A DNA stretch of 64,000 bases. It comes from Ciona intestinalis (taxonomy: Eukaryota; Chordata; Ascidiacea; Phlebobranchia; Cionidae). The position numbers and the translations under genes were made by a program. The stretch lies in contig NW_004190443.2 of assembly GCF_000224145.3 (NCBI RefSeq), forward strand, positions 1 to 64,000, written 5' to 3'. The notes under the pieces were generated by a model. It saw nothing but the letters and a program-made list of their open reading frames with translations. It did no database searches and had not been told where the DNA came from. Positions 12,601 through 22,569 of the stretch are shown here, one piece after another. Numbering within the stretch: the stretch's first letter is position 1; every line of letters starts with the position of its first letter.

Positions 12601-13504
12601 ACGACCACAATCGTTCACACGACGTAATAACTCGATGACAAAATTACAAGCTCAAGTTGTGAGACGGAGTATAAGAAAACATAACGGCCACCCTGATCGA
12701 AGTAAGTTATGTTTTTTCACTTATTTTCATTTTTATTTTTTTCATTTTGAAGGTGGTTTATGTTTTCACTCTCTTTTTCGTCCCATATGAAAGTAAACAA
12801 AGAACATTTACAAAATTATATAACGGTATCCCCACCACTCTAAAAGAGCGTTGTTACTTGTTAAAAACACGATCAGGAAATATGGGATAAAATGTGCTAA
12901 CGGTATCCATCTTACCCCACATCATATATTTAAAACTTTCATTACAGACGGTGTCCCAACGAAAACGTCACCCAACCAACTTGGTTCGTCATCATCGGCC
13001 AACTCGGACTCCGCTTTTTCATCGTCTGGTCCTTCCTCTACTGGAGAAGTCTCTTCGATTGGTTCCACGCCACAAACGCCACCTTACGACGATACTGATC
13101 GCAACCCTTTCACCACAAGGAGTCGCACAACGACCACAGTTACCACGACGACCACCCTCCCCGGTAGCACGCTGAGTATAAGCAGTAACGGGAGTCATTC
13201 AACGTCCCTGACGTCGAGTAAGAGCTCACTTATAAGTCGTGGATCTTCCATCAACTCGCTTGGTGTAATAGACGAAGCCACGCCCACCCCATCAATGATG
13301 TCAACAGCTCGATTATCAAATCCAGATACTCGCGAATTTATTTTGTCGAATTCGCCAAATTTTGCCGAGTTAGCCAACCCTTACCCAAGGCCGAAGTTGC
13401 CCGACTATCACGAACTAACTAAAGAGTTCGCGGCCAGAAAACTGAACGATTGTTCACCGTCGACGGAGCAACCTAAAAACTATGTTACAGAAATCCTGAT
13501 GTAG
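3676..13504 (+). CDS. wwc1: KIBRA/WWC family protein, C-terminally short
   Basis: KIBRA is a scaffold that activates Hippo signalling with Merlin and binds aPKC at the cell cortex. Twelve exons: 3676-3841, 4280-4348, 4865-4959, 8508-8564, 8696-8753, 9172-9352, 9776-9907, 9993-10061, 10573-10770, 11986-12114, 12460-12701, 12948-13504; phases close to 650 aa. WW1 (residues ~8-42) has [20 protein letters not shown] and [11 protein letters not shown]2 (~57-90) has [17 protein letters not shown] but no second Trp, as in known KIBRA. Exons 4-10 are charged coiled coil, including [12 protein letters not shown], the counterpart of LINEKEELLKEM in human. Exons 11-12 are Ser/Thr-rich ([15 protein letters not shown]). 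The frame ends at 13504 with AATAAA at 13701-13706, so the C2 domain, aPKC site and PDZ ligand of the ~1,110-aa human protein are absent. Intron 3 (3.5 kb) and intron 9 (1.2 kb) are long. Confidence 0.93.
6035..6119. other. Fold-back of ~85 bp in KIBRA intron 3
   Basis: Arms GTGGAATTTT and AAAATTCCAC are perfectly complementary, with a second pairing (TGGCTCT with AGAGTCCA) inside. Size fits a small hairpin RNA precursor or a tiny MITE; no expression evidence. Confidence 0.35.
7255..7390 (-). mobile_element. MITE, internally shortened
   Basis: GGGGTAAGATGGGATACTGTTAGCACC to CCCATCTTACCCCT; the middle ~50 bp are lost. KIBRA intron 3. Confidence 0.85.
8855..9070 (-). mobile_element. Two SINE terminal units
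   Basis: Tandem units in KIBRA intron 5, starting after AAATGCATGAACG. Confidence 0.85.
9379..9733 (-). mobile_element. Two MITE copies in tandem, first one partial
   Basis: A ~50-bp end (9379-9430) is followed by a full copy (9535-9733) of the GGGGAAGATGG subfamily. KIBRA intron 6; the right edge lies 43 bp from exon 7. Confidence 0.88.
10262..10560 (+). mobile_element. Three SINE terminal units
   Basis: Three direct ~105-bp copies in KIBRA intron 8, ending in ACATTCATCC only ~10 bp before the exon 9 acceptor, so they must overlap its branch region. Confidence 0.88.
10771..11985 (+). other. KIBRA intron 9
   Basis: 1.2 kb of low-complexity A/T sequence with ATATGTATAT runs near 11000. No repeat family or exon recognised. 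Confidence 0.65.
12150..12358 (-). mobile_element. Two SINE terminal units plus start of body
   Basis: Units followed by a remnant (CAATTTAAACAACCCATTAGTGGCCACTAGGTTGGAG, split here by wording) up to ~12415; KIBRA intron 10. Confidence 0.82.
12779..12930 (+). mobile_element. MITE, 5' truncated
   Basis: Runs from the GTCCCAT..GAAAGTAAACAAAG landmark to CATCTTACCCCACATCATATA, ending 18 bp before KIBRA exon 12. Confidence 0.85.
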
Positions 13505-13789
13505 TCATAAAAATTCCGCCGAAAACCCCACAAATTGTAGATCATCCCCGCGCCTTCTAATTGCCATGTCGTTTACCTTGTCCTATAGGTTGAAATGATG
13601 ATCTACCTCGCCGTTAGGTGGCGGTAACACTGTGAACGAGTTTGGTGGACACTGGGATTCCGTCTCAGTGCAATCGACGAATCGAATATTTAAACGTGAA
13701 AATAAAATATAATAAGACAAATTCGTGTTTCTTTTAGGTTTCTGATTACAAGACCACCTTTTTAAGGTGGTAAGCTCAAAATATACCTT

Positions 13790-14098
13790 GCCACACTTGC
13801 TGCAAGATCCAAACTCCACTGGCAATCCTTTGGTTCGAATCTCGACGTTGCTAACATTGTGGTCGTTTGTGTCCTTGCAATGCTTACTACAGATATGTGG
13901 TCTATAGGCACTTAACCGCAATTTCACCAACCCAGTGGTCACTAATGGGTTGTCCAAATTGTCAGCCATACAGAAACACAATCACCCACACAGTTACGTA
14001 ACTTGTAAGTGGGCACGAGGTGTATGAAACAGAACATCTGTGTTATAACGACTGTCGTTGCCCCGCCATGTACGGATAGATAATATTCATTCATTCCA
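13790..14098 (+). mobile_element. SINE with insertion in body
   Basis: Box B (GGTTCGAATCTCG), body with a ~30-bp insertion after GTGTCCTTG, then one terminal unit and ATTCATTCATTCC. Confidence 0.8.
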
Positions 14099-14559
14099 AA
14101 GGCAGCGGATTACAAACAGTAATATTTAAGTTGCTACTTTAATGATAGCACCAGAACAGTTCTGCTCACTTTTGGTGTAGTGTGGGCGTTCGGGGAAAGC
14201 CCCTGTAATGGTGCCTTGTAAGTAAATACATATTACAGAATACTGTATTTATATCTTCGAAAACGATAGCTAAGATCATAAAAGCGTGGCTGTTGTATCT
14301 TAACTAGGTTATGTGTTACATAAAAACTGTTTTAGATAAGGTAAGCATTTCAGTGATTCAGTATGTTTTAGATTTGGTTATTCAGTATAGAGTTTATAAA
14401 TAGATGTTGTGTGTTGTATGTGTGTCTGGCTGCGTAGCTGTAGTCTTATTCTGCTGGAGTCAATGCTGCCAGCTATCTTTTAGTCATTCACTCAATTTGG
14501 ATGTCAATGATATATATTAAATGTAATTGGAGTGCATATATATATAAATTGGTTTGGCA

Positions 14560-14660
14560 CAGGGTTAGCCAGAGGTTTTGGGTTCAAGGCCTATCGGTAT
14601 CACTACTATGGTGTATCTCACAGTATCTGTCTATGGGCAAGACACCTACCAGCAATTGCT
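14560..14660 (+). mobile_element. SINE head fragment
   Basis: TTGGCACAGGGTTAGCCAGA, GGGTTCAAGGCC and GGGCAAGACACC match the head and early body. Confidence 0.65.
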
Positions 14661-14897
14661 CCAATTCAGTGATAGCTTCTTGTTTGTATGAATTGTTACA
14701 TTCCTTTAATTAAATCTAAAACTTGTTAACCTAAAAATACTCACTAATGGTTAAATAGCGAGACAGACGAGAGACACCATATGTATTTGGGTCTAGGCGG
14801 GTTGAACATTAATTTGAGCACCGATTTAAGTTCTTTCACCTGATTTTAAAAAAAATGCCAATGCTACCATATACCACAGTTGTAGAAATAGTTATAC

Positions 14898-15290
14898 AAA
14901 TGTATGTAACTTATTCATCCTTGCATGGCGGGGCAACGTCAGTTGTTGCAACACGAGTGTTCTTTTTTATACACCTTGTGCACGCTTACAAGTTACCACG
15001 TACGTAACTTATTTATTTATGTAGTTGGAGGGGCTTGGGCAACGAGAGTCTTTATAACATGGCTGCAGCGCCAGTATTCAGGTTCATGCACCTTATGCCT
15101 TCGATTGTTTTAGTAACCATTAACTTTTTAGTTACTAAACAAACATTGTAGAAAATATTTTTCAGGATTATGTTTATGTAGACAACCCAATAGTGACTAC
15201 TGGTTTGGAGAAATTGCTGTTAAGTGTCTTGCCTAAGGACACATACGCCTAAAACTATTGCCTTGTAACAACAGCATGATATTGACCCTG
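14898..15290 (-). mobile_element. SINE: two terminal units, then body
   Basis: Units at 14898-15110; body (ACAACCCAATAGTGACTACTGG, CTTGCCTAAGGACACATACG) at 15180-15250; head lost. Confidence 0.78.
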
Positions 15291-15377
15291 CTTCCATTGT
15301 GGGTGTATGTGTTCTGCAGTGAAATAGTGGGTTAATAGACTGCTGAATACCACAGTTTTAAACATTAAAACCCAGTG

Positions 15378-15570
15378 AATGAATGAATGTAACTTACTTT
15401 ATCCACGCGTGGCCGGAAAACGACAGTCATTATCACATGAGTTAACACCTCGTGCCAGCTTACGAGTTACCATGTATATTACTTTGTGGGTAATTAAATA
15501 TATTTTTTTTCTTTTTTTTTTTATGTATGGCTGATAATTTAGACAACCCATTAGTGACCACTGGGTTGGA
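15378..15570 (-). mobile_element. SINE running into the N gap
   Basis: Terminal unit then ACCCATTAGTGACCACTGGG up to the first N. Confidence 0.82.
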
Positions 15571-15620
15571 NNNNNNNNNNNNNNNNNNNNNNNNNNNNNN
15601 NNNNNNNNNNNNNNNNNNNN
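15571..15620. other. Assembly gap, 50 N
   Basis: Falls inside a SINE copy. Confidence 1.
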
Positions 15621-15926
15621 GCCAGTACATTATGCAACGAATTAGCACAAATTCAAACTTACTCATCAATAAAAGTGTATGGAATTAGTCTACCGTTCCA
15701 GTAACATTCGAATATGGGCCGTCTTCCCCTTCCCGGGGGTTCCCCTGTCCCGTCATACTCTGCGCTTGATTCTAGAATAAATATAAAAAAAAATCAAAAG
15801 AATTTTTTGGCGTTTTTTTGCAAAACAAGACATCCTTAGAATTTGTTAGTTACAAAATTTTTCAAAAAAAAAAAAAAAATTTAAATATAAAAAAATGTTT
15901 TATTTAATTATATTTAAAAGACTCAC

Positions 15927-16137
15927 CTTGAGTGCTGTCAATAGGATAAGTCTCTCTGTCATATAAGAATGGATGATATCTGATCATTCCCTCCACTATG
16001 CCACCATTTTCTCCATCAGATTTGGCAACAAACTCAAAAGTATTCGCGGAGGTCCGAATGTATTTCGTCTCGAGGTCATCTTCTATATCACGAAGGTTCG
16101 TCGACAAAATTTTCTGCCCGTTTTCGTGCAGAGTGAC
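15927..16137 (-). CDS. Orphan exon of an unrecognised gene
   Basis: A 70-codon open stretch bounded by a plausible acceptor (CCCAAG before GTCACT) and a strong donor (CAAG then GTGAGT). It reads VTLHENGQKILSTNLRDIED and later FVAKSDGENGGIVEGMIRYH, which looks like real extracellular or globular protein, with no repeat similarity. I do not recognise the family. It could be a 3' exon of the beta-trefoil gene at 19.5-21.2 kb, with RPL14 lying in between, but the phases do not fit simply (that gene would leave in phase 1; this exon needs phase 0). A 50-N gap lies 300 bp downstream and may hide the next exon. Confidence 0.35.
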
Positions 16138-16154
16138 CTTGGGTATAGGATTAT

Positions 16155-16493
16155 AGTAAGGTGGGGGAATATGGGACATAGTTAGAATGTAATGTCCAAG
16201 TATCCTGATCGTGTTTTAAACAATTAACAACAGTCTATGGGAGTTGTGAAGATACGGTTTTGTAATTATTTGAATTTTCTTTGTTTACTACTACTATATA
16301 GTAGGGTGGGAGAAGATGGGACACCTTTTTTATGATTTTCTCGTCCTATTTAGTAGTGAACAAAGAACAGGCAAATACTAATAAACCGAAATCAAGGACT
16401 CCAATAGACCATAGTTAAATGTTTAAAATACAATCAGGATTTTTCAGATAAAATGTGCTAACAGTGTCCAGTCTTCCCCAACTATTATAATTA
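16155..16493. mobile_element. Two MITEs head to head
   Basis: A minus copy (16155-16302) abuts a plus copy (16298-16493) sharing the ACTATATAGTAGG join, giving a long inverted arrangement. Confidence 0.85.
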
Positions 16494-16837
16494 GGTAAAG
16501 CTTAGCGGTAAATTCATGGCACTAAATTGTGGTTTTGTGATTTATAATAAAAAGCCTCTGTTATAAAGCCAGCTTTAAAGCCAACAATATCTTCTAACCT
16601 GTCGCTATCAATAGGCTTTAAATTTGGCTTTAAACAAAATAAAAGCAAAAAAATTTAAAGCAAATTTGATAGTCAGAAGTAACAAGATATCGCCAGCTTT
16701 AAACTTTCAACTTTAAATAAACATTTTTGCCCCTTTTCCTGCAAAATGACCTGGAGTATAATATGTAATTAGTTTAAAAGGTTGGATTTTTTTGGCATAA
16801 AATTTATGGCATTAGAATTGCGGCTTTTTATTTAATA

Positions 16838-16890
16838 TAAAGCCGCAATTTTAAAGCCGCAATTTTAAAGCCGCAATTTTGAAGCCAGCA
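16838..16890 (+). repeat. Short tandem repeat AAAGCCGCAATTTT
   Basis: About three and a half direct copies of a 17-bp unit, in a wider region rich in TTTAAAGCC words (16560-16900). Confidence 0.8.
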
Positions 16891-17044
16891 ATATAAAGCT
16901 AAAAATTGGTAAATTTAAATTATTACCAAAATATTAACATCAGAAACCCCAATATTTTTCCTGTTTCTTGACATCGATGTGTTGCCTTCGGGCCCATGTA
17001 TATAGTAATGGTATATGTGTCTGTGGGAAAAAAAGTTATTAATA

Positions 17045-17318
17045 ATACGGTAGGGTGGGGGTAAGATGGAACACTTTTATCGCAAAAAATCCAAAACTTC
17101 TGAACTATTTTAAAGAATTAACAACAGTCTATGGGAGTTGTTTGGATATGATTCATTATATTTTCTTGTCTTATTTGGCAGTACACAAAAACATTTAAAG
17201 AATTATAAAACCGTATTCTTACGACTCCCATAGACCGTTGTTAATTGTTTAAAACACGATCAGGATATTTTGATATTACGTGCTAAAGGTGTCCCATCTT
17301 TGCCCACTGTACTATATA
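17045..17318. mobile_element. Compound MITE
   Basis: The first ~115 bp follow the minus order and the rest the plus order, so it is a fold-back or a fusion of two copies. Confidence 0.75.
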
Positions 17319-17324
17319 AAAGAA

Positions 17325-17640
17325 TGAATATAACTTATTTAACTTCTCGTGACAGGAAAACCCCAGTCATTACAACACAGGTGTTCTGTTCCATACACCT
17401 GTTGCCAGCTTACAAGTTAACAAGTATGTTACTTAGTGAGTGATTATTTATATTAAGATTTTCTATGTGTGGCTGATAATTTGGACAACCCATTAGTGAC
17501 CACTGGGTTGGAGCAAATGCCGTTAAGTGTCTTGCCCAAGGACACATGCGCCCACAATGGTAGCAGCCTCGAGCCTTGTACCCATTACCTCTGGGTTACA
17601 GGCAGGCGCGCTAACCACTACACCACGGCGCCCGACAAAC
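17325..17640 (-). mobile_element. Composite tRNA-SINE, complete reference copy
   Basis: Read on the minus strand it has a tRNA-like head (GGCGCCGTGGTGTAGTGGTT, box A; a GGTTACAGG..GGTACAAGGC box-B region), a body (ACCATTGTGGGCGCATGTGT, CCTTGGGCAAGACACTTAAC, CCAGTGGTCACTAATGGGTT), then a ~105-bp terminal unit (AACTTGTAAGC..GGTGTATG..AACACC..GTTATAACG) ending in ATTCATTC repeats. Recalls the composite SINE reported from Ciona. In entries below, + is the tRNA direction. Confidence 0.88.
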
Positions 17641-18182
17641 AGTGGTCACTAATTGGTTCCTCTAAAAGGAAGTACCCTTAAGTCCACTTTTCTATTGCAT
17701 CAGATAAACTTTTTCAGATGTATTACTATACATTACTACTATTGTAATGAATCTAATGATGTTGCAGATCTACATTTTTAAATTTGCATCACACTGGGCC
17801 CTGTATTAAATAAGCGGGTTTCAGTTTCAGTACAAATAGTGCTCCAACTGTATAGCAATGTTGTTTCATGTCATTTTTTAAATATAGGTTTGAGACTGGC
17901 GAAACCCCTCCATGTATGTGGAGATATGTAGTCTATGGACATTTAACTTATTCAGCGAAAGTAAATACGAAAACCTCAAATAACCCTGATGAGTGCGAAC
18001 CTTGTTAACTGTTGGCCCAGTTATTAATTTTGTTATGATAAAATAAACCACTTAACAGCATGTATGCACAACAATGACCAAGGTTTTAACCTAACCTGAT
18101 TTAAAGGTATTGTAACTTTCTTTTTGTAAGAAATACCAAAACACAAGCATTAAAAGTGCGAATTTTATTTCATCCAATCACA

Positions 18183-18596
18183 TTATTGCGATTTTGCACT
18201 TTTTTTGAGTCGGCGAACTTCAGCAGCAATGATCTTACTTCTCTTCTGCCGGATTTTCATTAATTTGTAACGGTCGTAATCGGAAAGCGACGCTTTCTTC
18301 TCTTTTGACTCGATTTTCTTTGCCCACTTCGTCTCGGCCCACAGAGCGTTGATATTGGCCTTTTCCCAAGCCTTTGCGACGACCCCGGCGCGAGCTCCAA
18401 ACGGCATCTTAATCCTGAATTGTGTGATCTTGATCTGCTTCAGATTAACGACGCATCTCGGCACTTTGCTGCATGGCCCGTTAACCAAAAGTCGGTTTTG
18501 GTCAACTACGTTTACTATAGCAGCTAATTTCCCTGCGTGGGGCCCTAGGTTGATGTAAACAACCGTACCAATTTCAATAAACTTCTTATACACCAT
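18183..18596 (-). CDS. rpl14: 60S ribosomal protein L14 (eL14)
   Basis: Large-subunit ribosomal protein eL14, 137 aa, on one uninterrupted exon. The N-terminal KOW-type segment is clear: IEIGTVVYINLGPHAGKLAA, then VVDQNRLLVNGPC, followed by the helical region WEKANINALWAETKWAKKIE and a basic end KKSAKSQ. The Ala/Lys-rich tail of vertebrate L14 is absent, as in other invertebrates. I start at MVYKKF (18596), matching human MVFRRF, rather than at the in-frame codon 48 bases upstream. Just upstream on the transcribed strand is CTCTTTTTCG, a typical 5' TOP start of ribosomal protein mRNAs, so transcription probably begins near 18620. AATAAA lies only 14 bases after the stop (18169-18164). No intron is needed and there is no poly-A tract in the DNA, so this is a normal gene, not a retrocopy. 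Confidence 0.97.
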   Translation of the reverse strand: MVYKKFIEIGTVVYINLGPHAGKLAAIVNVVDQNRLLVNGPCSKVPRCVVNLKQIKITQFRIKMPFGARAGVVAKAWEKANINALWAETKWAKKIESKEKKASLSDYDRYKLMKIRQKRSKIIAAEVRRLKKSAKSQ

Positions 18597-18608
18597 CTTG
18601 CAGATCGT

Positions 18609-18624
18609 CCAACGAAAAAGAGCG
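18609..18624 (-). promoter_or_regulatory. 5' TOP transcription start of RPL14
   Basis: On the minus strand the sequence CGCTCTTTTTCGTTGG sits ~20 bases before the L14 start codon. A C followed by an unbroken pyrimidine run is the hallmark of ribosomal-protein mRNAs under growth (mTOR/LARP1) control. The exact start base is inferred. Confidence 0.6.
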
Positions 18625-19257
18625 AAATTTCGGATTCGCTTCACTGATTTGCATGGTGGCGTATTTTCACTGCGATTGGTGCTTTATAGAAATATTATAA
18701 AAACGCGGGAAAACAAGAAAGCCAGGCTAAATATACACTTCCAGATTACTTAGAAAGTATAAACATTGGTAGTGTTTCGACTTTGCCCAAATAGTTTTTA
18801 TAGCTAAATTTTGTTGAAATTTGGTTTGTTATTGTTTTGTCTAACAGTGCAAAATATCATTAATATGCACGACAATTCTTAACTTTGCATTGCACTAAAT
18901 AATCACATACAAAACGAATTCGTTTATTTACAACGGTAAAGCTTAATTTGACTTTAATTTTCTTGTAATGTTTGTCAACGAATAAAGGCAATATATACAT
19001 GGTTACATTTAAAGTTTCAAATGAAGTGTAGCAATATAAAATATTGTTAAACAACTGTCGCTTCATTGTTGAAATTAGTATTATGTGTAATAGAATTTGT
19101 TCAGTTAGTATTCTGATTATTGAAACTCCGAAGAACATGTTTGCATAAGTAAGACATAAAGCTATAGGGGAAATGTAACTGAGCCACGAAAATCGAACAA
19201 TAATGAGCAGATTTAACTAGCTGTTTTTCGCAGAATCGATGTATACTTGTTGGTATA

Positions 19258-19432
19258 GTTAGGGTGGGGAAGATGGGACACCTTTCAAACTGTTTCCTCA
19301 TTCCATTTGGTAGTAAACAAGCAACATTTAAAGAATTATAAAACTGTATCTTCACGACCCCATATAAACCGTTGTTAATTGTTTAAACACGATCAGGATA
19401 TTTGGATATTATGTGATAAAAGTGTCCGACCA
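19258..19432 (+). mobile_element. MITE, GGGGAAGATGGGACACC subfamily
   Basis: Full-length apart from the last bases. It lies just 3' of the stop of the minus beta-trefoil gene. Confidence 0.88.
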
Positions 19433-19495
19433 CAGTACAGTTGTAGTTGTGTTGGTAAAAAAAGTTTGGAATTTCGAATCTGATCAACCTTTCGA

Positions 19496-21240
19496 TTATC
19501 TGTTTTGTTCGACTGGGTTGAGAATACCCCCACCACCAACAACATTTGGTGGCGTTGGCGCATTCGTTGTCTCATTATCCGGTTGTTTTGTGGTTGATTT
19601 TTCATTATTTGTTGGTGGTGTTGTTATGTTATTTGTTGTTGTCGTGTTTATGGTCGGTTGGTTAGTTGGTTCATGCGTTGTTTCAACCAAAGGTGAAGTT
19701 GTCATCGCATCTATTGGTGGGCAAGGTTGGAACTCTGGTAGAATATCAGCAGGGCCAACTAAAATACAATGCGATTGATAATATATTAGGGTTGGGGAAG
19801 ATAAGACACCTTTTCATTCTATTTTCTCGTCTCATTTTGTCGTAAACAAAGAACATTTAAAGAATTATAAAACCGTATCCTCACGACTCCCATAGACCAT
19901 TGTTAATTGTTTAAAATACGATTAGGATGTTTGGGTATTATGTGCTAAAGGTGTCCCATCTTCCCCCAGCCTACTATATGAATGAATGTAATTTTGGGGT
20001 AATGGGTCAATCCTGGCCTAAATCGTAATTGACACTAGAGGTGCTATACAATGAGGAACCTCACCCACATATAGAATGAATGACTGTGACTTATTTATCT
20101 TATCCACGCGTGACGGAAAACGGATGTTCTGTTTCATACACCTCGTGCTCGCTTACCAGCACTTACCACGTATGCAACTTGTTGGCGATTGTTTTTATGT
20201 GTGGCTGACAATTTAGACAACCTATTAATGACCACTGGGTTGAAGTAATGTATTGCGTACACATTACAATACCTGGTTCTGAAGGTGGGAATGTGAGTTT
20301 AAATGATGCAGATTCGTTAAAACTTTCGGAACCATCGGGAGCCGCTATTTTGAGCACTCGGTTTTCCCCGCGATGGTGTAGGAAATATCCAGGAAACAAC
20401 ACCGATTCAAATGATACGAAACCCTGTATTGTGAATAAAGAATGTAATTTATCTTTTATCCTCGCATGGCGGGGCAACGACAGTCGTTATAACACAGGTG
20501 TTCTGTTTCATATACCTCGCGTGCCCGCTTACAAGTTACCACGTATATAACTTATTTATTCTCGCATGGCGAGGCAACGACAGTCATTATAACACAAGTG
20601 TTCTGTTTCATACACTTCGTGCCTGCTCACGAGTTACCACGTATGTAACTTATTCATCCTCGCATTGCGGGGCAACGACAGTCGTTATAACACAAGTGTT
20701 CAATTTCATACACCTCGTGCATACACTTATGAGTTGCCACGTATGTAAATTATTTTTTGTGGGTAAACACTATTTTTGTTGTTTTTTAGTGTTTGTAATG
20801 AACGCCTGCTAATTTGGACAAGCCATTAGTGGCCTTGTCTTGCCCAAGCACACCAACGCCCACAACGGTAGCGACATGGAGCCCTACCCCGCACACTCCA
20901 GACCGAACGCAGGCGCGCTTTAATAAACTATTTATTATTGGAAATAATTATCACAGAAAACTCACAGGGTAGAACTCGTTTTGTTTAAACCGATGTTTTG
21001 TATCTGGCCAAAAAGTAGCCGAACCGTCGAATTCTTCTACGTAATATCTCCACAGTTTATGCCTCAAGTAACGACCCTTATATTGCATTGACTCCAATTG
21101 CACTTCACCATTATCATCGTCCACGTGGATGTAGAAATGTTGGAATTCCTCCACCAAGTAAGCTTGTGTATCGATCGCTCCAATGCTGAGGTACGGTAGT
21201 TGGTATGGTTGAATCGAGTATGGGATCGTTCTTAACGAGA
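19496..21240 (-). CDS. AbfB-like beta-trefoil protein with Thr-rich tail, 5' incomplete
   Basis: Exons in transcript order: 21240-20966, 20423-20273, 19758-19496 (stop). Phases agree (1/0, 0/1, 1/stop). The first two exons encode repeated beta-trefoil strands: VQLESMQYKGRYLRHKLWRY..FDGSATFWP..HRF, then FVSFESVLFPGYFLHHRGEN and SESFNESASFKL. This is the pattern of the arabinofuranosidase-B (AbfB, CBM42-like) sugar-binding domain: aromatic-GxYLRH followed by FESxxFPGYFLHH. The third exon is a Thr/Pro/Asn-rich stretch (TTNNITTPPTNNEKSTTK), a probable O-glycosylated stalk, ending NPVEQNR. A secreted or surface lectin is the likely product; no catalytic domain is visible. The upstream exon(s), including any signal peptide, were not found. 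A possible donor inside the Gly run near 19535 could bypass this stop. Confidence 0.72.
19783..19978 (+). mobile_element. MITE, GGGGAAGAT subfamily
   Basis: Complete copy in the intron between the trefoil and Thr-rich exons. Confidence 0.9.
19994..20078 (+). repeat. Single copy of the GGTAATGGGCCAA repeat
   Basis: Matches the pair at 29.3 kb in the same order. Confidence 0.75.
20065..20250 (-). mobile_element. SINE, partial
   Basis: Shortened terminal unit, then GACAACCTATTAATGACCAC; overlaps the end of the beta-trefoil exon 2 intron. Confidence 0.78.
20435..20930 (-). mobile_element. SINE: three terminal units, body, part of head
   Basis: Three tandem units (20440-20745), short body with CCATTAGTGGCC, then CACAACGGTAGC and GCAGGCGCGC of the head. 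Lies in a trefoil-gene intron. Confidence 0.85.
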
Positions 21241-22569
21241 CTGCAGAAAAGTGAAAGTAAAAAAGAAAAACTCAAATAAAAAGTAAATAACAAAAAATAA
21301 CGCAATCAAAGTAAAAATAAAAAAAATACAGGCGCCAATCAACGCTAAGGCGGGTGTAACTTATTATTTTAAATGTGGCAGACATACATAAAGAAAATAT
21401 AAAATTAAAAAAAATGATGGACCTACAAAGTTACGTACGTGGTAATTCGTTAGCGGGCACGAGGTGTATGAAACAGAACGGGCGTGTTATAACGATTGTC
21501 GTTGCCCCGCCATGCGAGGATAAACAAGTTACATACATGGTAACTAGTAAACAGGCACGAGGTGTATGAAACAAAACACCCGTGTTATAACGACTGCCAT
21601 TGCCCCGCCACGCGAGGATAAATAAGTTACATACATATATTCAATCATTTAAGTAAAGTTGCATGCATCATTTGATGTACGAACCTGTTATCCGAATCAA
21701 AGTAACAATAAACACAACCAAAAGTGAAAATTTGTTTAAAATCATCGCTACATATAGACCACATACAATCTCAGATACATATTTATCTTTCAACTACATT
21801 AAGCGATTAATCTTACAAGTGTCCGTGTTTAGAACAAAACTACGTTTTATCAGCGTCACGTTATTAACTTACTGAGAAATATCAACACGACAAAGTTTTC
21901 TTCGCTCTAAGCCGTAAATTGTTGTCACAAATTTATGTATACTTATTGTTCTGTTTATTTAATAAGCGGTAGTATAGGATTGTGAAGACACAACGGTAGT
22001 CTATGTTACAATGACATAATGGGTGTTCGCATCAACCTAAAAATCTGTTTTAAGGTCAAGCTTATGTATTTTAATGTTTTGTATATACTTTTTACGAGGT
22101 GATAACCATTTTTGTGAACAAAACTTTAGTATCCTATGGCAAAACTCAGTAAAACCTCAAAATATTAATCTTGTTTTTTACGAAAAATTAATCTTACATA
22201 ACCCAATTACAGCCTGAACGAAAAAACATGCGTTGGGCTACTGTAATTTTAGCTGACCCTCTTTCCCACACTTTTTATTCACCGCGTGTTTTAACGATTG
22301 TCGTTTTGCTGTTAATTCTCATCTCTTTTGTTTAAATATGATCTTTGCTATCGCATGTAAACAGATAAACAAAAAATCTTTTAATGTGTTATTTGTGCGT
22401 TCTATAATAAATTAAATTATGGCAACATTTTGTGTCAACCTGTGGTTACAAACGTTACAACTCACCGAAATTGCCGCGAACTTAAAACCACCTAGCGGTT
22501 AATATTTATACATTACGTTCGTGTGTTTCTGTTTAGAATGTAATTGAAGCCGAAAATGTTTTAATACAT
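21241..22569. other. Spacer between the trefoil gene and FEN1
   Basis: Two SINE units (21425-21650), then ~900 bp with no recognised feature. It should hold the 5' exon and promoter of the minus gene and the FEN1 promoter. Confidence 0.6.
21425..21650 (+). mobile_element. Two SINE terminal units
   Basis: Direct tandem ending ACATACATATATTCAATCA. Confidence 0.85.

Larger units (their letters stand above)
13707..18163. other. Repeat-rich spacer between KIBRA and RPL14
   Basis: SINE pieces, head-to-head MITEs and a gap; only the orphan exon at 15927-16137 looks coding. Confidence 0.65.

Noticed and set aside
13742-13981. Minus open stretch with Cys pairs (SCSKCGKVYF, ADNLDNPLVTTGL)
   Set aside because: It reads through a SINE body in reverse; the ADNLDNPLVTTGL phrase recurs at every SINE copy (15.5, 17.5, 20.2, 50 kb).
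17469-17640. tRNA gene suggested by box A/box B sequence
   Set aside because: It is the head of a composite SINE present many times in the window, with no acceptor-stem closure.
18597-18644. Upstream extension of RPL14 (KRIRNFALFRWTICK)
   Set aside because: Lies in the TOP leader; L14 proteins start with MV at the position used.
21114-21305. Signal-peptide-like start (MRYFLLFTFYLSFSFLLSLF) for the beta-trefoil gene
   Set aside because: It is the pyrimidine-rich intron before the 21240 acceptor and is out of frame with the trefoil reading.
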